Origin: Bacteroidales bacterium
Lineage (GTDB): Bacteria > Bacteroidota > Bacteroidia > Bacteroidales > S143-33
Direction of reading: 5' to 3'
Assembly (NCBI GenBank): GCA_027031265.1
Contig: JALVRO010000184.1
Span: 1 to 35,310, forward strand
DNA: 35,310 bases
Under the pieces are notes generated by a model. It was given only the letters and a program-made list of their open reading frames with translations, did not search any database and was not told the origin of the DNA. This document shows, piece after piece, positions 1-9,547 of this stretch. Within the stretch, counting starts at the first letter, position 1. Each line of letters starts with the position of its first letter. The position numbers and the translations under genes were made by a program.

Positions 1-1
1 A

Positions 2-3000
2 ACATTCGAAAACCTTGTTGTAAATAACTATCCTCACAAGCTAATACTTAATTCTGACATTGTAGCCAACGACACCCTTACCTTGAATAGTATGATTAAT
101 GGCAATGGACATACTGTAACTATTGGTCAAGACCTGGGCAACATTGGTACACTTATTTATCAGAGCGGCAAGATAATAGGTAAGGTCAAAAGATGGATAA
201 CTGCTTCGACCAATCCATATCTTTATCCCATTGGCACAGATAATTTCAACACATTTGTTAATGTTACTTTCCCCAGCCTTGCCTCTGGTGGTATAGCTTC
301 ATTCCAGTTCATAGATACAATGCCTGGATCCAATGGACTACCCCTTAAAGATGGCCAGGGAGACACAGCCGTAAACCCATTCAATGACGGGTATTGGATA
401 GCTGACACATCTAATGGTTTTAGCCTGGGAACAAATACTTATTCATTATCACTTCAGGGAAAAGTCTTTAATGCTTTTACCATACACGACTCTACAAAAA
501 TCATTGTTCGTCCACACCAGGATTCTTTATGGCGCTTTGATGGCCAGCAAGGAACTAATGATCCTGCCAACTACACAGTAGCACGAACAGCTCTGGATAC
601 TTTTCCATGGCAGTTTGCCCTGGCAGATACTACACATTGCTCGCCCCCAACACTCACCGTAATTAACGGACCTGCTGACGTATGCCGTGGTGACGCTGGT
701 ATTACATACACAACAGATACCTCTAAAACAAACCTTTACTTCTGGAGCGTCACTGGAGGCACTATTACACAGAATAAAGGAGATACTATTACTATTGACT
801 GGCAAAACGATGGTCAGTTTGCCACAATCTCTGTCTATGCCCAGAATTCATGCTCCTTTGGCAATACTATAAAAAAAACAGTCAAAGTACACTCCATACC
901 TCCAGATGTCATATATGGACCCCGCTCAGTACCTGTCGGTTCCGACAGTGTGCTCTATTATATAGACAGACTACCAGATTATTCATACTCAGGTAGTGTG
1001 ATTGGTAACGCTGTAATTGACTCTATTTCACCAGATATGGACTCAGCCTGGATATCTTTCCCAAAAGTAGGAACTGACACTATCCTGACAATAGCCCAAT
1101 ACAATGCTGGCTGTGCATCTGATACTACTGCATTCCCGGTCTATGTCTATGACGTTATAGAATCAGTCCAATCAGGTGACTGGTATGACCCATCCACATG
1201 GGACTGTAATTGCCAGCCACTGAATACTGACAATGTTAGAATAAAAACAGGCCACACAGTTTTAGTAAATCAATATACAGATACAAGAAGAGGTATAAAT
1301 TACACAAGTTATGACATAAACAATGTTATTATAGAAAAAGGCGGAACTCTTACTCACGATAACGGTATAATACTCAATATTTACGGTGATATTACCAACA
1401 ATGGCGTAATTGATTACAAATATCAAAACTTACAACTTTATGGAACAAATAAAACTATAGATGGTCTTGGTGTTTTCAGTGTAGATACTATCGAGCTAAA
1501 AAACTCGCGTGTCATCAGCACAAATGCTAATCTAACTATTAATGGTAGCTTCTTGCTGAACAACAACTTGCTTAACAATCAAGGAAAATTAATTGTGGGT
1601 AATGACATAAAAGCCAGTACAGGAACCTTTGTCAATGGCCGTAACGCTAACCTATCAATCAAAGGTAGTCTCTTATCATCTGGCGGAGAGCTGATAGCTG
1701 ACTCCACAGATAATACTATCTCTTATATTGGCAAAGACCAGGCTACCACACCCGTATCAACCTCATCCACAGGTTATTACAACCTATTCCTTGGTGGTAA
1801 TGGTACAAAAACAGCAACAGGAGATCTCACAGTACTGGGTGACTTTATTATCACCGATACTGCTTCCTTTGACTTACAGAACCATAATATTACTCTCTAT
1901 GGTGATTGGTATGAATACAGTACTGATCTTGATCCGTTCATTGAAGGCTCGAGTCTTGTCCTATTCAATGCCAGCGGAGACCAGCATATTTATGCCCAAA
2001 ATTGTGAGACCTTTTATGACCTCAAAATAGGCCAGAATTCTATTCTTCACGCCACACCAAATCAGCATTTTACAATCATAAATAATTTCTACCTCGACGG
2101 CTTAGTCAAGCTAGAAATGAACACTTATAACGACACACTACCATCACTGATTTATTACAACGATATTATTTATGGAACAAACGGCGCAGTAGAGACAGAT
2201 CTGATGATAAATGCAAAGCAATGGCATGAAATAAGCCCAGCTATTGTGGGACTGAATAGTGGGCAGTTTACTCGCCTCAATAATGGAGCATTCGATGCTA
2301 ACCTTTATTGGTACGACGAATCTGTTGACCTGAATAGTGACCCATCTACTCCCCCAGCAGATCCATTCGATAACACATATCTGTCACAAGGCTGGAAATT
2401 TGCTCACAACGGATCTAGCGGCGCAGATGTACCACTTAATCTTAACGGTGGTTACCTCTACTACATAGACCGTGACACTACCTTCCAGATGAAAGGGACA
2501 GTGGCCAGAGTCTCTGTCAACTATGACACAATACTGAGCTATAATGCTAATGACCCAATAAGCGATACTCTACCCAACTTCTACGACGGATGGAATCTCA
2601 TCGGTAATCCATATCCAGCATATCTCAATATTGACTCTATCCTCAATAACTCCGTCAACGTGGATAACGGGGTCTTCGTATGGGACGATGCCAATGGTCA
2701 ATACGCTGGATACAAGAACGGCTACAGTATAATGGCTGGTACCTTGGGGAACCTGGTTCCACCTCTACAAGCATTCTTTATCAGAGCTAATGCAACTGGT
2801 GCAGCTGTCAAGATTCGCCCTGAGTATCGTGCACACGGGAAACAGCAATATCTCAAAAACTCAACCACATCCGTATATAAACTCAACGCAATCAAACTTG
2901 GGTTTTCTACTGATAATAGTACTGAATATTTTGCCGCATATTTCTACCCACAGGCAAAAACTGGCTATGATTCTAGATTTGACCTGATTCATCTCTCATC

Positions 3001-4108
3001 AAATGATCCTGCCCGTCCACAACTCTTTGGCGAAAAGAATAACATTAAACTTGCATTACTTGCTCTGCCTGATAGCCTGATGGGTAATACAGTAATTCCT
3101 CTTTATATCCAGACTTCACTCTCTGGTACACACAAGTTGTCTGTCCTGTTCGTCAATGGCATGAACAACAATTTTGTAGTCCTGCGTGACAGTAAAACAG
3201 GCCAGATGTATGACCTGAGACACAAGAAAAACATCGAATTCCAGTACACAGCTGGAGAAGACACACATCGCTTTGACCTGATGATCATTAGAGATAATCC
3301 TCCTGTGGTCAAAGACACTATTCCAGAACTCATTGCCTTTGAGGATAGCATATTTAGTTTCGCATTAAACGGATACTTCGCTGACAATGATATGTTTGAC
3401 ACACTTATCCTGAAAGTTAACAATCTTCCTGCATGGTTACATTTTGATGGTCAAAGACTCTACGGCAAACCTTCACAAACAGACGTTGGACAGACTAGTA
3501 TCACTATCGAGGCCTACGACATCTTTGGCCAGAAAGCCAGTCAGAATGTCAACGTGCAAGTCCTGAACACAAACGATCCCCCAAAAGCAAATTACACACT
3601 TGACGAAATAATAACTATGGCCAATGACCGCTTTATTTACGCATTACCTGGTGATCTGTTTACAGACCCAGATCCTCAGGACAAGCTGACTATTACGGCT
3701 ATCAATTTACCCGGGTGGCTCAATTTTGACGCACAGACACTAACGTTTACCGGATTCCCGAGAACTAATGATGTGGGTATTTACAAAACCACCCTCACAG
3801 CAATAGATCAATCTGGAGAAAAAGCTGCTACTACAATGACGATCAAGGTAGAAACCAAACCACAGCTCCAGGGCAAAGCCGTTAACATTTACCCGGTACC
3901 TGCTAGCCAGGACCTGAACATCCTTCTGGCTACTCCAACAGACAATGACATAATAAAAATCTACACCACAAATGGAAAGCTAATCAAACAAATCAAAGCA
4001 ACAGATGACTTGACACACCTGGATATAACAGACTTACAGGCTGGCCAATATATCATAGAAATACAAAACGGTGGCCAGACATATAAACTAAAATTCACAA
4101 AGATCTAA
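2..4108 (+). CDS. Large secreted multidomain protein with T9SS type A C-terminal sorting domain (5' end truncated by window)
   Basis: Frame 2 stays open to the window edge (TFENLVVNNYPHKLILNSDIVANDTLTLNSM...), so the listed start at 83 is internal. PKD-like segment (INGPADVCRGDAGITYT...FWSVTGGTI), G8-like segment (SGDWYDPSTWDCNCQPLNTDNVRIKTGHTV), two cadherin/He_PIG-like repeats (LPAWLHFDGQRLYGKP; LPGWLNFDAQTLTFTGFP), and a terminal sorting-domain pattern NIYPVPASQDLNI...IKIYTTNGKLIKQ...GQYIIEIQNGGQTYKLKFTKI. Confidence 0.9.
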   Translation, partial: TFENLVVNNYPHKLILNSDIVANDTLTLNSMINGNGHTVTIGQDLGNIGTLIYQSGKIIGKVKRWITASTNPYLYPIGTDNFNTFVNVTFPSLASGGIASFQFIDTMPGSNGLPLKDGQGDTAVNPFNDGYWIADTSNGFSLGTNTYSLSLQGKVFNAFTIHDSTKIIVRPHQDSLWRFDGQQGTNDPANYTVARTALDTFPWQFALADTTHCSPPTLTVINGPADVCRGDAGITYTTDTSKTNLYFWSVTGGTITQNKGDTITIDWQNDGQFATISVYAQNSCSFGNTIKKTVKVHSIPPDVIYGPRSVPVGSDSVLYYIDRLPDYSYSGSVIGNAVIDSISPDMDSAWISFPKVGTDTILTIAQYNAGCASDTTAFPVYVYDVIESVQSGDWYDPSTWDCNCQPLNTDNVRIKTGHTVLVNQYTDTRRGINYTSYDINNVIIEKGGTLTHDNGIILNIYGDITNNGVIDYKYQNLQLYGTNKTIDGLGVFSVDTIELKNSRVISTNANLTINGSFLLNNNLLNNQGKLIVGNDIKASTGTFVNGRNANLSIKGSLLSSGGELIADSTDNTISYIGKDQATTPVSTSSTGYYNLFLGGNGTKTATGDLTVLGDFIITDTASFDLQNHNITLYGDWYEYSTDLDPFIEGSSLVLFNASGDQHIYAQNCETFYDLKIGQNSILHATPNQHFTIINNFYLDGLVKLEMNTYNDTLPSLIYYNDIIYGTNGAVETDLMINAKQWHEISPAIVGLNSGQFTRLNNGAFDANLYWYDESVDLNSDPSTPPADPFDNTYLSQGWKFAHNGSSGADVPLNLNGGYLYYIDRDTTFQMKGTVARVSVNYDTILSYNANDPISDTLPNFYDGWNLIGNPYPAYLNIDSILNNSVNVDNGVFVWDDANGQYAGYKNGYSIMAGTLGNLVPPLQAFFIRANATGAAVKIRPEYRAHGKQQYLKNSTTSVYKLNAIKLGFSTDNSTEYFAAYFYPQAKTGYDSRFDLIHLSSNDPARPQLFGEKNNIKLALLALPDSLMGNTVIPLYIQTSLSGTHKLSVLFVNGMNNNFVVLRDSKTGQMYDLRHKKNIEFQYTAGEDTHRFDLMIIRDNPPVVKDTIPELIAFEDSIFSFALNGYFADNDMFDTLILKVNNLPAWLHFDGQRLYGKPSQTDVGQTSITIEAYDIFGQKASQNVNVQVLNTNDPPKANYTLDEIITMANDRFIYALPGDLFTDPDPQDKLTITAINLPGWLNFDAQTLTFTGFPRTNDVGIYKTTLTAIDQSGEKAATTMTIKVETKPQLQGKAVNIYPVPASQDLNILLATPTDNDIIKIYTTNGKLIKQIKATDDLTHLDITDLQAGQYIIEIQNGGQTYKLKFTKI

Positions 4109-4167
4109 TTTTTTTCGTATTCACGCTGAGATACAAAAAGTCTCAAGCCTATTGCATAATTTTTAAC

Positions 4168-4203
4168 AAAAACGGGCTGGAAAAAAATTCCAGTCCGTTT
4201 TAT
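4168..4203 (+). terminator. Rho-independent-type hairpin downstream of the T9SS protein gene
   Basis: aaaacgggctgg-aaaaaaatt-ccagtccgtttt stem-loop followed by T/A-rich sequence. Confidence 0.6.
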
Positions 4204-4260
4204 TATCAATTTTCCAACCAATTTTATAAATTATTGTCAAAATAATACATACCAGAAGCC

Positions 4261-7200
4261 ATGAAACGCCTTATTCCACTGCTTCTTACCATATCATTTA
4301 CGCTTACAACATTCGCACAATATTATGGCCGTAACAAAATCAAATACGAACAATTCCACTTCAAAGTATACCAAACTCCACACTTCCAGTTATACTCATA
4401 CCTCAAGGACACAACAACAATCAACCGCATAGCACAGATTGCTGAGAAATGGTATGTACGTCATAGCCTGGTATTCAACGATACTATCCATTTCCTCAAC
4501 CCTGTGATTCTGTTCAACAACCACGCAGACTTCCAGCAAAATACAGTTAGCAATCAAATAATAGACGTAGGAACAGGCGGTTTTACAGAGGCGCTGGAAA
4601 ACCGCATAGTCATGCCACTGGGTGTGTCATGGGCACGCACAGACCATGTCCTGGGACACGAGCTAGTGCATGCTTTCCAATATTCACTGATCTTGGAGGA
4701 TTCTTCGTTGTCTATCCGCAGCGTTATGAATATTCCTTTGTGGATGATAGAAGGTATGGCTGAGTACCTGTCCATTGGCAGTAACGACGCTTTCACCTCT
4801 ATGTGGATACGCGATGCTATTGCTACAGATAAATTTCCTGATTTTCGCGATCTTGAAAAAAGCCGTTATTTCCCCTATCGCTGGGGACAGGCTTTTTGGG
4901 CCTTTATTGATGGTGTGTATGGTATTGATATGTTTGTACCACTTTACAAAGAAGCTGCTCGCAGTGGTTATGCCAAGGCATTCAAAAATGTTTTGGGTGT
5001 TAAAGAAGATACCCTTGCACAGGTGTGGAAAAAATATTCTTATGACCATTACGCACCTTATCTAAAAACAAGACAGGTCAAAGGTATTGGCACAAAACTG
5101 ATTAGCCCTGACAATGGCGGTAATATTAACATTAATCCTGTGGTCAGCCCGAATGGCAAACACATTATTTTTCTTTCGGAGAAAGATGTTTACTCTTTTA
5201 ACATGTTCCTGGCAGATGCACAGACCGGACAAATCATTAGACGTCTACATACACGCGCTAATGATGGTCATATAGATGCAGCAGACTTATACGAATCTAC
5301 TGGCACTTGGTCGCCTGATGGTAAGTATATCGCTTTTGTTGTTTATGAACATGGAGATAATGGGCTGATAATCATTGATGCACAGACAGGAAAAATCATT
5401 AAAGACATAACATTCCCACAGTTCGAAGCATTCACGTATCCAGCATGGTCACCTGATGGGCAGTGGATAGCTTTCTCTATTATTAACAATAGCCAGACAG
5501 ACATTGTGCTTTATAATGTTAAAAATGGTCAGACCAGACAGCTAACTAATGATATTTATGCACAATTCCAGCTTTCCTGGTCACCTTCTGGCAAGTATCT
5601 AGCCTTTTCAACAGACTCATTCCCAGGTATTTCCTCTCCTACAAAAAAATTCCACATTGCATACATGGACATGCAAACAGGCCAGATCATTGTGCCCAAT
5701 ATTATGCCCACAGCAAATAACCTTAATCCTATCTTCTCGAGCGATGAAAAATACATTTACTTCCTCTCTGATAATCATGGCTTTAGAGACCTTTACAGGT
5801 ATAATCTAAACACAGGTAGAGTCGAACGCCTTACTAACTTTTATACTGGTATCTGTGGTATAACAGAGCTCTCTCCTGCTATAACCATGGACTACAAACA
5901 TAACCGTATTTTTTACACACTTTACCTGGATAACAAATACACTATTTACAGTATTGCTGTAGATTCACTCATCCCACAACAGGGCATAGCCACACAACCG
6001 GTCGACTCGGCAGCTATCCTGCCTCCACTGGAAAGTACCCACAGCATTGTCAATCGCAACATTGCACGTGACCAAGTTTTGTTTTCCACATTCCAGACTA
6101 TCGAGATAAAACATGTACCATTCCGCCGCAAATTCAAAATTGAATACATTAGCAACATGGGCTTTGGTATCACCAACACATACCGGGGCATGGGCGTTTA
6201 TGGAGGTGTGAACATCCTGCTGGGTGACATCCTTGGCGAAAACAGGGCTTTCGTAGGCTTTAGTGGCGGTGGAAATGGCCTCAGGTCAATAGGAGGACAG
6301 GTTGCCTACCTCAACCAGCAAAGGCGCACATGGTGGGGTGTGACCCTGACACACATGCCTTACCAGCTGGGAACCATGTTTTACGAACCAGCACGCATCC
6401 CTTATGGTAATGACTCACTGGATGTACTAAATGCAGGCCTTGATATTCTGACAATTTTTAACGACAATATCACTTTCTTTGCTTCATATCCTATAACCCG
6501 TACACGCCGTGTAGAAGCAGCCACAGACATGACCTTTTTCTCATTTTTGCACCAAATCGTTAACAACTATTTCTACGGTAATCTCTTTGTGGGCCAGACT
6601 GTTGACCAGGCACCAGCGCCAGAACCTTATGCTGTTGGCTCCACTAATATGTCATACATTGAGGATAATTCTTACATGGGTATGACTTCTCCTCTGGAAG
6701 GCAAAATTTTCTCAATGCACATGTCTGCATTTTATGGCGCTTATAATTTCTACTCAGCAAACCTGGACTGGAGACGTTACCTGCGTCTGCAGCCAGTGAC
6801 CTTTGCTTTTCGTTTGCTGGCCACAGGTAGATTTGGTCATGATGCAGAGGGCCAGGCTTTACCTGACTATTACATCGCATACCCCTGGTACATTAGAGGC
6901 TACAACAATCATACCCTGGCTAATTACATGGCACAAACAGGTAATTACCAGCTTTCCTATGGCCTGACAGGCAGCCGTCTTGCTGTGCTCAACTTTGAAA
7001 TCCGTTTACCTTTCATAGGTATTGACCGTCTGGCAGTCGTTCCATCAAAATTCTTCTTTGCAGACCTTAATGCCTTTGTAGATGCAGGCCTGGCATGGCA
7101 TTCGTATGACAGAGTATCGCTCAATCCCTTCCATTATCAAGATAATGTGCATATCCCTCTTGTTAGCACAGGCCTATCTGCCAGGATTAATCTTTTTGGA

Positions 7201-7293
7201 CAAATGATAATCGAGCCTTATATTGCTCTACCCTTATCATTACAAGGATATAGTGGCCTAAGCCTGGGACTTAACTTAATGTCTGGATGGTAA
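4261..7293 (+). CDS. Outer-membrane protein fusing a peptidase-MA-like HExxH domain, TolB/PD40 beta-propeller repeats and a C-terminal BamA-like barrel
   Basis: Signal peptide MKRLIPLLLTISFTLTTFA; GHELVHAFQ (HExxH) plus WMIEGMAEY; four PD40-like repeats (TWSPDGKYIAFVV, AWSPDGQWIAFSI, SWSPSGKYLAFST, IFSSDEKYIYFLS); C-terminal strands ending FADLNAFVDAGLAW...VSTGLSARINLFGQMIIEPYIALPL as in bacterial surface antigen domains. Confidence 0.85.
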   Translation: MKRLIPLLLTISFTLTTFAQYYGRNKIKYEQFHFKVYQTPHFQLYSYLKDTTTINRIAQIAEKWYVRHSLVFNDTIHFLNPVILFNNHADFQQNTVSNQIIDVGTGGFTEALENRIVMPLGVSWARTDHVLGHELVHAFQYSLILEDSSLSIRSVMNIPLWMIEGMAEYLSIGSNDAFTSMWIRDAIATDKFPDFRDLEKSRYFPYRWGQAFWAFIDGVYGIDMFVPLYKEAARSGYAKAFKNVLGVKEDTLAQVWKKYSYDHYAPYLKTRQVKGIGTKLISPDNGGNININPVVSPNGKHIIFLSEKDVYSFNMFLADAQTGQIIRRLHTRANDGHIDAADLYESTGTWSPDGKYIAFVVYEHGDNGLIIIDAQTGKIIKDITFPQFEAFTYPAWSPDGQWIAFSIINNSQTDIVLYNVKNGQTRQLTNDIYAQFQLSWSPSGKYLAFSTDSFPGISSPTKKFHIAYMDMQTGQIIVPNIMPTANNLNPIFSSDEKYIYFLSDNHGFRDLYRYNLNTGRVERLTNFYTGICGITELSPAITMDYKHNRIFYTLYLDNKYTIYSIAVDSLIPQQGIATQPVDSAAILPPLESTHSIVNRNIARDQVLFSTFQTIEIKHVPFRRKFKIEYISNMGFGITNTYRGMGVYGGVNILLGDILGENRAFVGFSGGGNGLRSIGGQVAYLNQQRRTWWGVTLTHMPYQLGTMFYEPARIPYGNDSLDVLNAGLDILTIFNDNITFFASYPITRTRRVEAATDMTFFSFLHQIVNNYFYGNLFVGQTVDQAPAPEPYAVGSTNMSYIEDNSYMGMTSPLEGKIFSMHMSAFYGAYNFYSANLDWRRYLRLQPVTFAFRLLATGRFGHDAEGQALPDYYIAYPWYIRGYNNHTLANYMAQTGNYQLSYGLTGSRLAVLNFEIRLPFIGIDRLAVVPSKFFFADLNAFVDAGLAWHSYDRVSLNPFHYQDNVHIPLVSTGLSARINLFGQMIIEPYIALPLSLQGYSGLSLGLNLMSGW

Positions 7294-7316
7294 TCCTCAA
7301 AATTTTCACAAATCTA

Positions 7317-7357
7317 TCAATAAGAAGCCTCAGATAAGCCGAACATACACTCAATAT
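7317..7357. repeat. 41-bp direct repeat, copy 1
   Basis: tcaataagaagcctcagataagccgaacatacactcaatat is identical to 7628-7668. Confidence 0.95.
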
Positions 7358-7627
7358 TAGTTATTCCTCTGATACTAAGCTATTTTAAAAAAAAATATTT
7401 ATACAAATAGCATTTGACTAAAATAAAGAGTTGCACCCAAAGAATTTAATATGCCGGCTTTAATCTGCTTCCATTGAGCGGCATTGAGGTATAATAGCTG
7501 GCTTGAGCCAGCGAAAATATCTCAATGAAGGCAAAGCCTTCATTAACACATTTGACTTTTATTTTGCACGAAGCTACATTATTGACAGTTGCAATATCCT
7601 ATCCTCTAAAATCTGAGAAGTTACGGT

Positions 7628-7668
7628 TCAATAAGAAGCCTCAGATAAGCCGAACATACACTCAATAT
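7628..7668. repeat. 41-bp direct repeat, copy 2
   Basis: Identical to 7317-7357, offset 311 bp, both intergenic. Confidence 0.95.
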
Positions 7669-7719
7669 CATCAAACAGGGAAAAACAACTAAGCACAGCC
7701 ACTACAGTTAAAGGCTAAG

Positions 7720-7807
7720 CGGAGGGAGGGGGATTCGAACCCCCGGTGCAGCAGAGCCGCACAGCGGATTTCGAGTCCGCCCCGTTCGACCACTCCGGCA
7801 TCCCTCC
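7720..7807 (-). tRNA. tRNA-Ser (CGA)
   Basis: Minus strand GGAGGGATGCCGGAGTGGTCGAACGGGGCGGACTCGAAATCCGC...GGGGGTTCGAATCCCCCTCCCTCCG; anticodon loop CTCGAAA; long variable arm; no encoded CCA. Confidence 0.95.
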
Positions 7808-7812
7808 ACTGG

Positions 7813-7844
7813 CAAAATTACTAAATCTTAACCTTTTTCCGAAA
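7813..7844 (-). promoter_or_regulatory. Bacteroidetes-type promoter for tRNA-Ser
   Basis: Minus strand TTTC (7844-7841), 20-bp spacer, TAATTTTG (7820-7813). Confidence 0.55.
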
Positions 7845-8057
7845 GCCTGTGAACGGTTCAATTAAGTTTATAAGGCGCACGACTTTGACGGTTTTAGATA
7901 GAAAATACGCTGATTTTCAGATAGTTGTAATTTTAACAGGGCACTACACTTTCTTCTTGCTAATAAGTTAAAAGATAGAGAGTTACATCGTATTTTTTGT
8001 TGAAAATACGATAGATTTCTGTTAACGTTCCGGTTGCATTGATGGAATGAGGGCGCC

Positions 8058-8666
8058 TCACACCACCAGCCACAGCTCATCAAAATTCTCAAAAGTAATA
8101 TTCTGAAAAGCAACAGGTTTATAAGCATTAACAAAACTCGGCGGCAACTTGGCCCGCTTGTACAACTTCATTTCATAAGCATAAATCCGACCATTAACCA
8201 TACGTAACAAATCAACTTCCGAACCGTCTCTTGTGTGCCAGAAATAAAAGTTTGCTCTACCGCCCGAATGTCTCTCGTGCTTAATGATCTCTGAGATTAC
8301 AAAGTTTTCCCACAGCTTCCCCTGCTCCTCTAGCTGACGTACTCCCAATGCTGAAAAGTCCTGTATTATTACGTTTCTCATGCCAACGTCCCAGATCTTT
8401 GCCTTTTTTAACTCTCTACTTTGGTTACGGCTAAATGGGGACAGACGGAACACAACAAAATTCTTTTCTAGCAAGTCAATATAACGCTCCACAGTCGCCC
8501 CATCAATACCTATAAGACGGCTTAGCTCGCTATAAGAAACTTGCGAACCGATCTCATATACCAATGACTTGAGTATTGTAAAAATTTCCCCCGGCTTTTT
8601 TACTATTACACTCCAGAAAAGTAGCGACTTTTTTAGGACTTTATACAGAAAAATAGCCTTCAACAT
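8058..8666 (-). pseudogene. C-terminal remnant of an AAA_14/DUF4143 ATPase
   Basis: VSYSELSRLIGIDGATVERYIDLLEKNFVVFRLSPFSRN...LWENFVISEIIKHERHSGGRANFYFWHTRDGSEVDLL matches the DUF4143 pattern. No Walker A/B ATPase domain upstream in any frame; the N-terminus (MLKAIFLYKVLKKSLLFWS) does not look like the family. Confidence 0.75.
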
Positions 8667-8863
8667 GAAAAATCTTGAACTATAACTAAAAGGAATGGAG
8701 CAACATGTGGAAGAGATAAAAAACTAAAAATCATAACAGTTTGACACTGATTCAAAATTTGGATAGACGGCAGGGCCAGCCACAACAAAAGCTAAAACAC
8801 AAAAGAGTCAATAAAAAACGAAGGAATAACAAAAATGCCGAGACTTACTGCCCCGGCCTTAGG

Positions 8864-8937
8864 CGATCCCGGAGGGACTCGAACCCCCAACCTCCTGATC
8901 CGTAGTCAGGTGCTCTATCCAATTAAGCTACGGGATC
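8864..8937 (-). tRNA. tRNA-Arg (ACG)
   Basis: Minus strand GATCCCGTAGCTTAATTGGATAGAGCACCTGACTACGGATCAGGAGGTTGGGGGTTCGAGTCCCTCCGGGATCG; anticodon loop CTACGGA. Confidence 0.95.
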
Positions 8938-8955
8938 GTTCTCACTTTTGCGTTG

Positions 8956-8987
8956 CAAATATAACACAACCCTTTTTTTTATGCAAA
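8956..8987 (-). promoter_or_regulatory. Bacteroidetes-type promoter for tRNA-Arg
   Basis: Minus strand TTTG (8987-8984), 20-bp spacer, TATATTTG (8963-8956). Confidence 0.65.
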
Positions 8988-9072
8988 TCACCAAAAAAGT
9001 TTTTAAAGAAATTTAGAAATTGTCAATATCACTTTGTTAATAACTTTGAAGCAAACTTCAATCTATGGGCAA

Positions 9073-9444
9073 ATGGAAATTCACACACTTATATGGTTAC
9101 TGGTAATAGGCTTTCTGGGCGGCATACTCAGTGGCTCTATGGGCGTAGGAGGCGGGATTATTATTGTACCAATGCTTGTGCTAATATTGGGAATGAGCCA
9201 GCATCAAGCACAGGGCACGTATCTGGGTATGATGATTGCCCCTATTGCAGCTTTCTCTGCCTACAACTACTGGAAAGCTGGACATATCAACTGGAAATAC
9301 GCTCTTATCCTCATGGCTACATTTGCCATTGGTAGCTTCCTGGGATCCTACATTGCCAATTATTATATCTCAGGCAAGACTTTGCGTAAGCTCTTTGGCA
9401 TTGTTATGCTCCTAACCAGTCTGAAAGTCATATTTACAAAATAA
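9073..9444 (+). CDS. TauE/SafE-family half-size membrane permease
   Basis: MEIHTLIWLLVIGFLGGILSGSMGVGGGIIIVPMLVLILGMSQHQAQGTYLGMM: GxxSGxxGxGGGxxxVP signature. ATG at 9073 gives a better N-terminus than 9034. ~123 aa. Confidence 0.85.
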   Translation: MEIHTLIWLLVIGFLGGILSGSMGVGGGIIIVPMLVLILGMSQHQAQGTYLGMMIAPIAAFSAYNYWKAGHINWKYALILMATFAIGSFLGSYIANYYISGKTLRKLFGIVMLLTSLKVIFTK

Positions 9445-9547
9445 TTCTAAAAGTCTGCTTACTAAAAAAGCGTCAATCTTCGTTCATGTCATCTGCTAAA
9501 ATCCTTTGCCCTGCAATGGTCCTTACTGCATGCCTGTTAGGGAAGTA

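Noticed and set aside
7868-8134. 88-aa minus-strand ORF
   Set aside because: Overlaps the end of the DUF4143 remnant in another frame and runs through AT-rich non-coding sequence with a hairpin; no recognisable domain.
8835-9335. 166-aa plus-strand ORF GDPGGTRTPNLLIRSQVLYPIKLRDR...
   Set aside because: Its start is the antisense translation of the tRNA-Arg gene (a common spurious database ORF) and it then overlaps the TauE/SafE gene out of frame.
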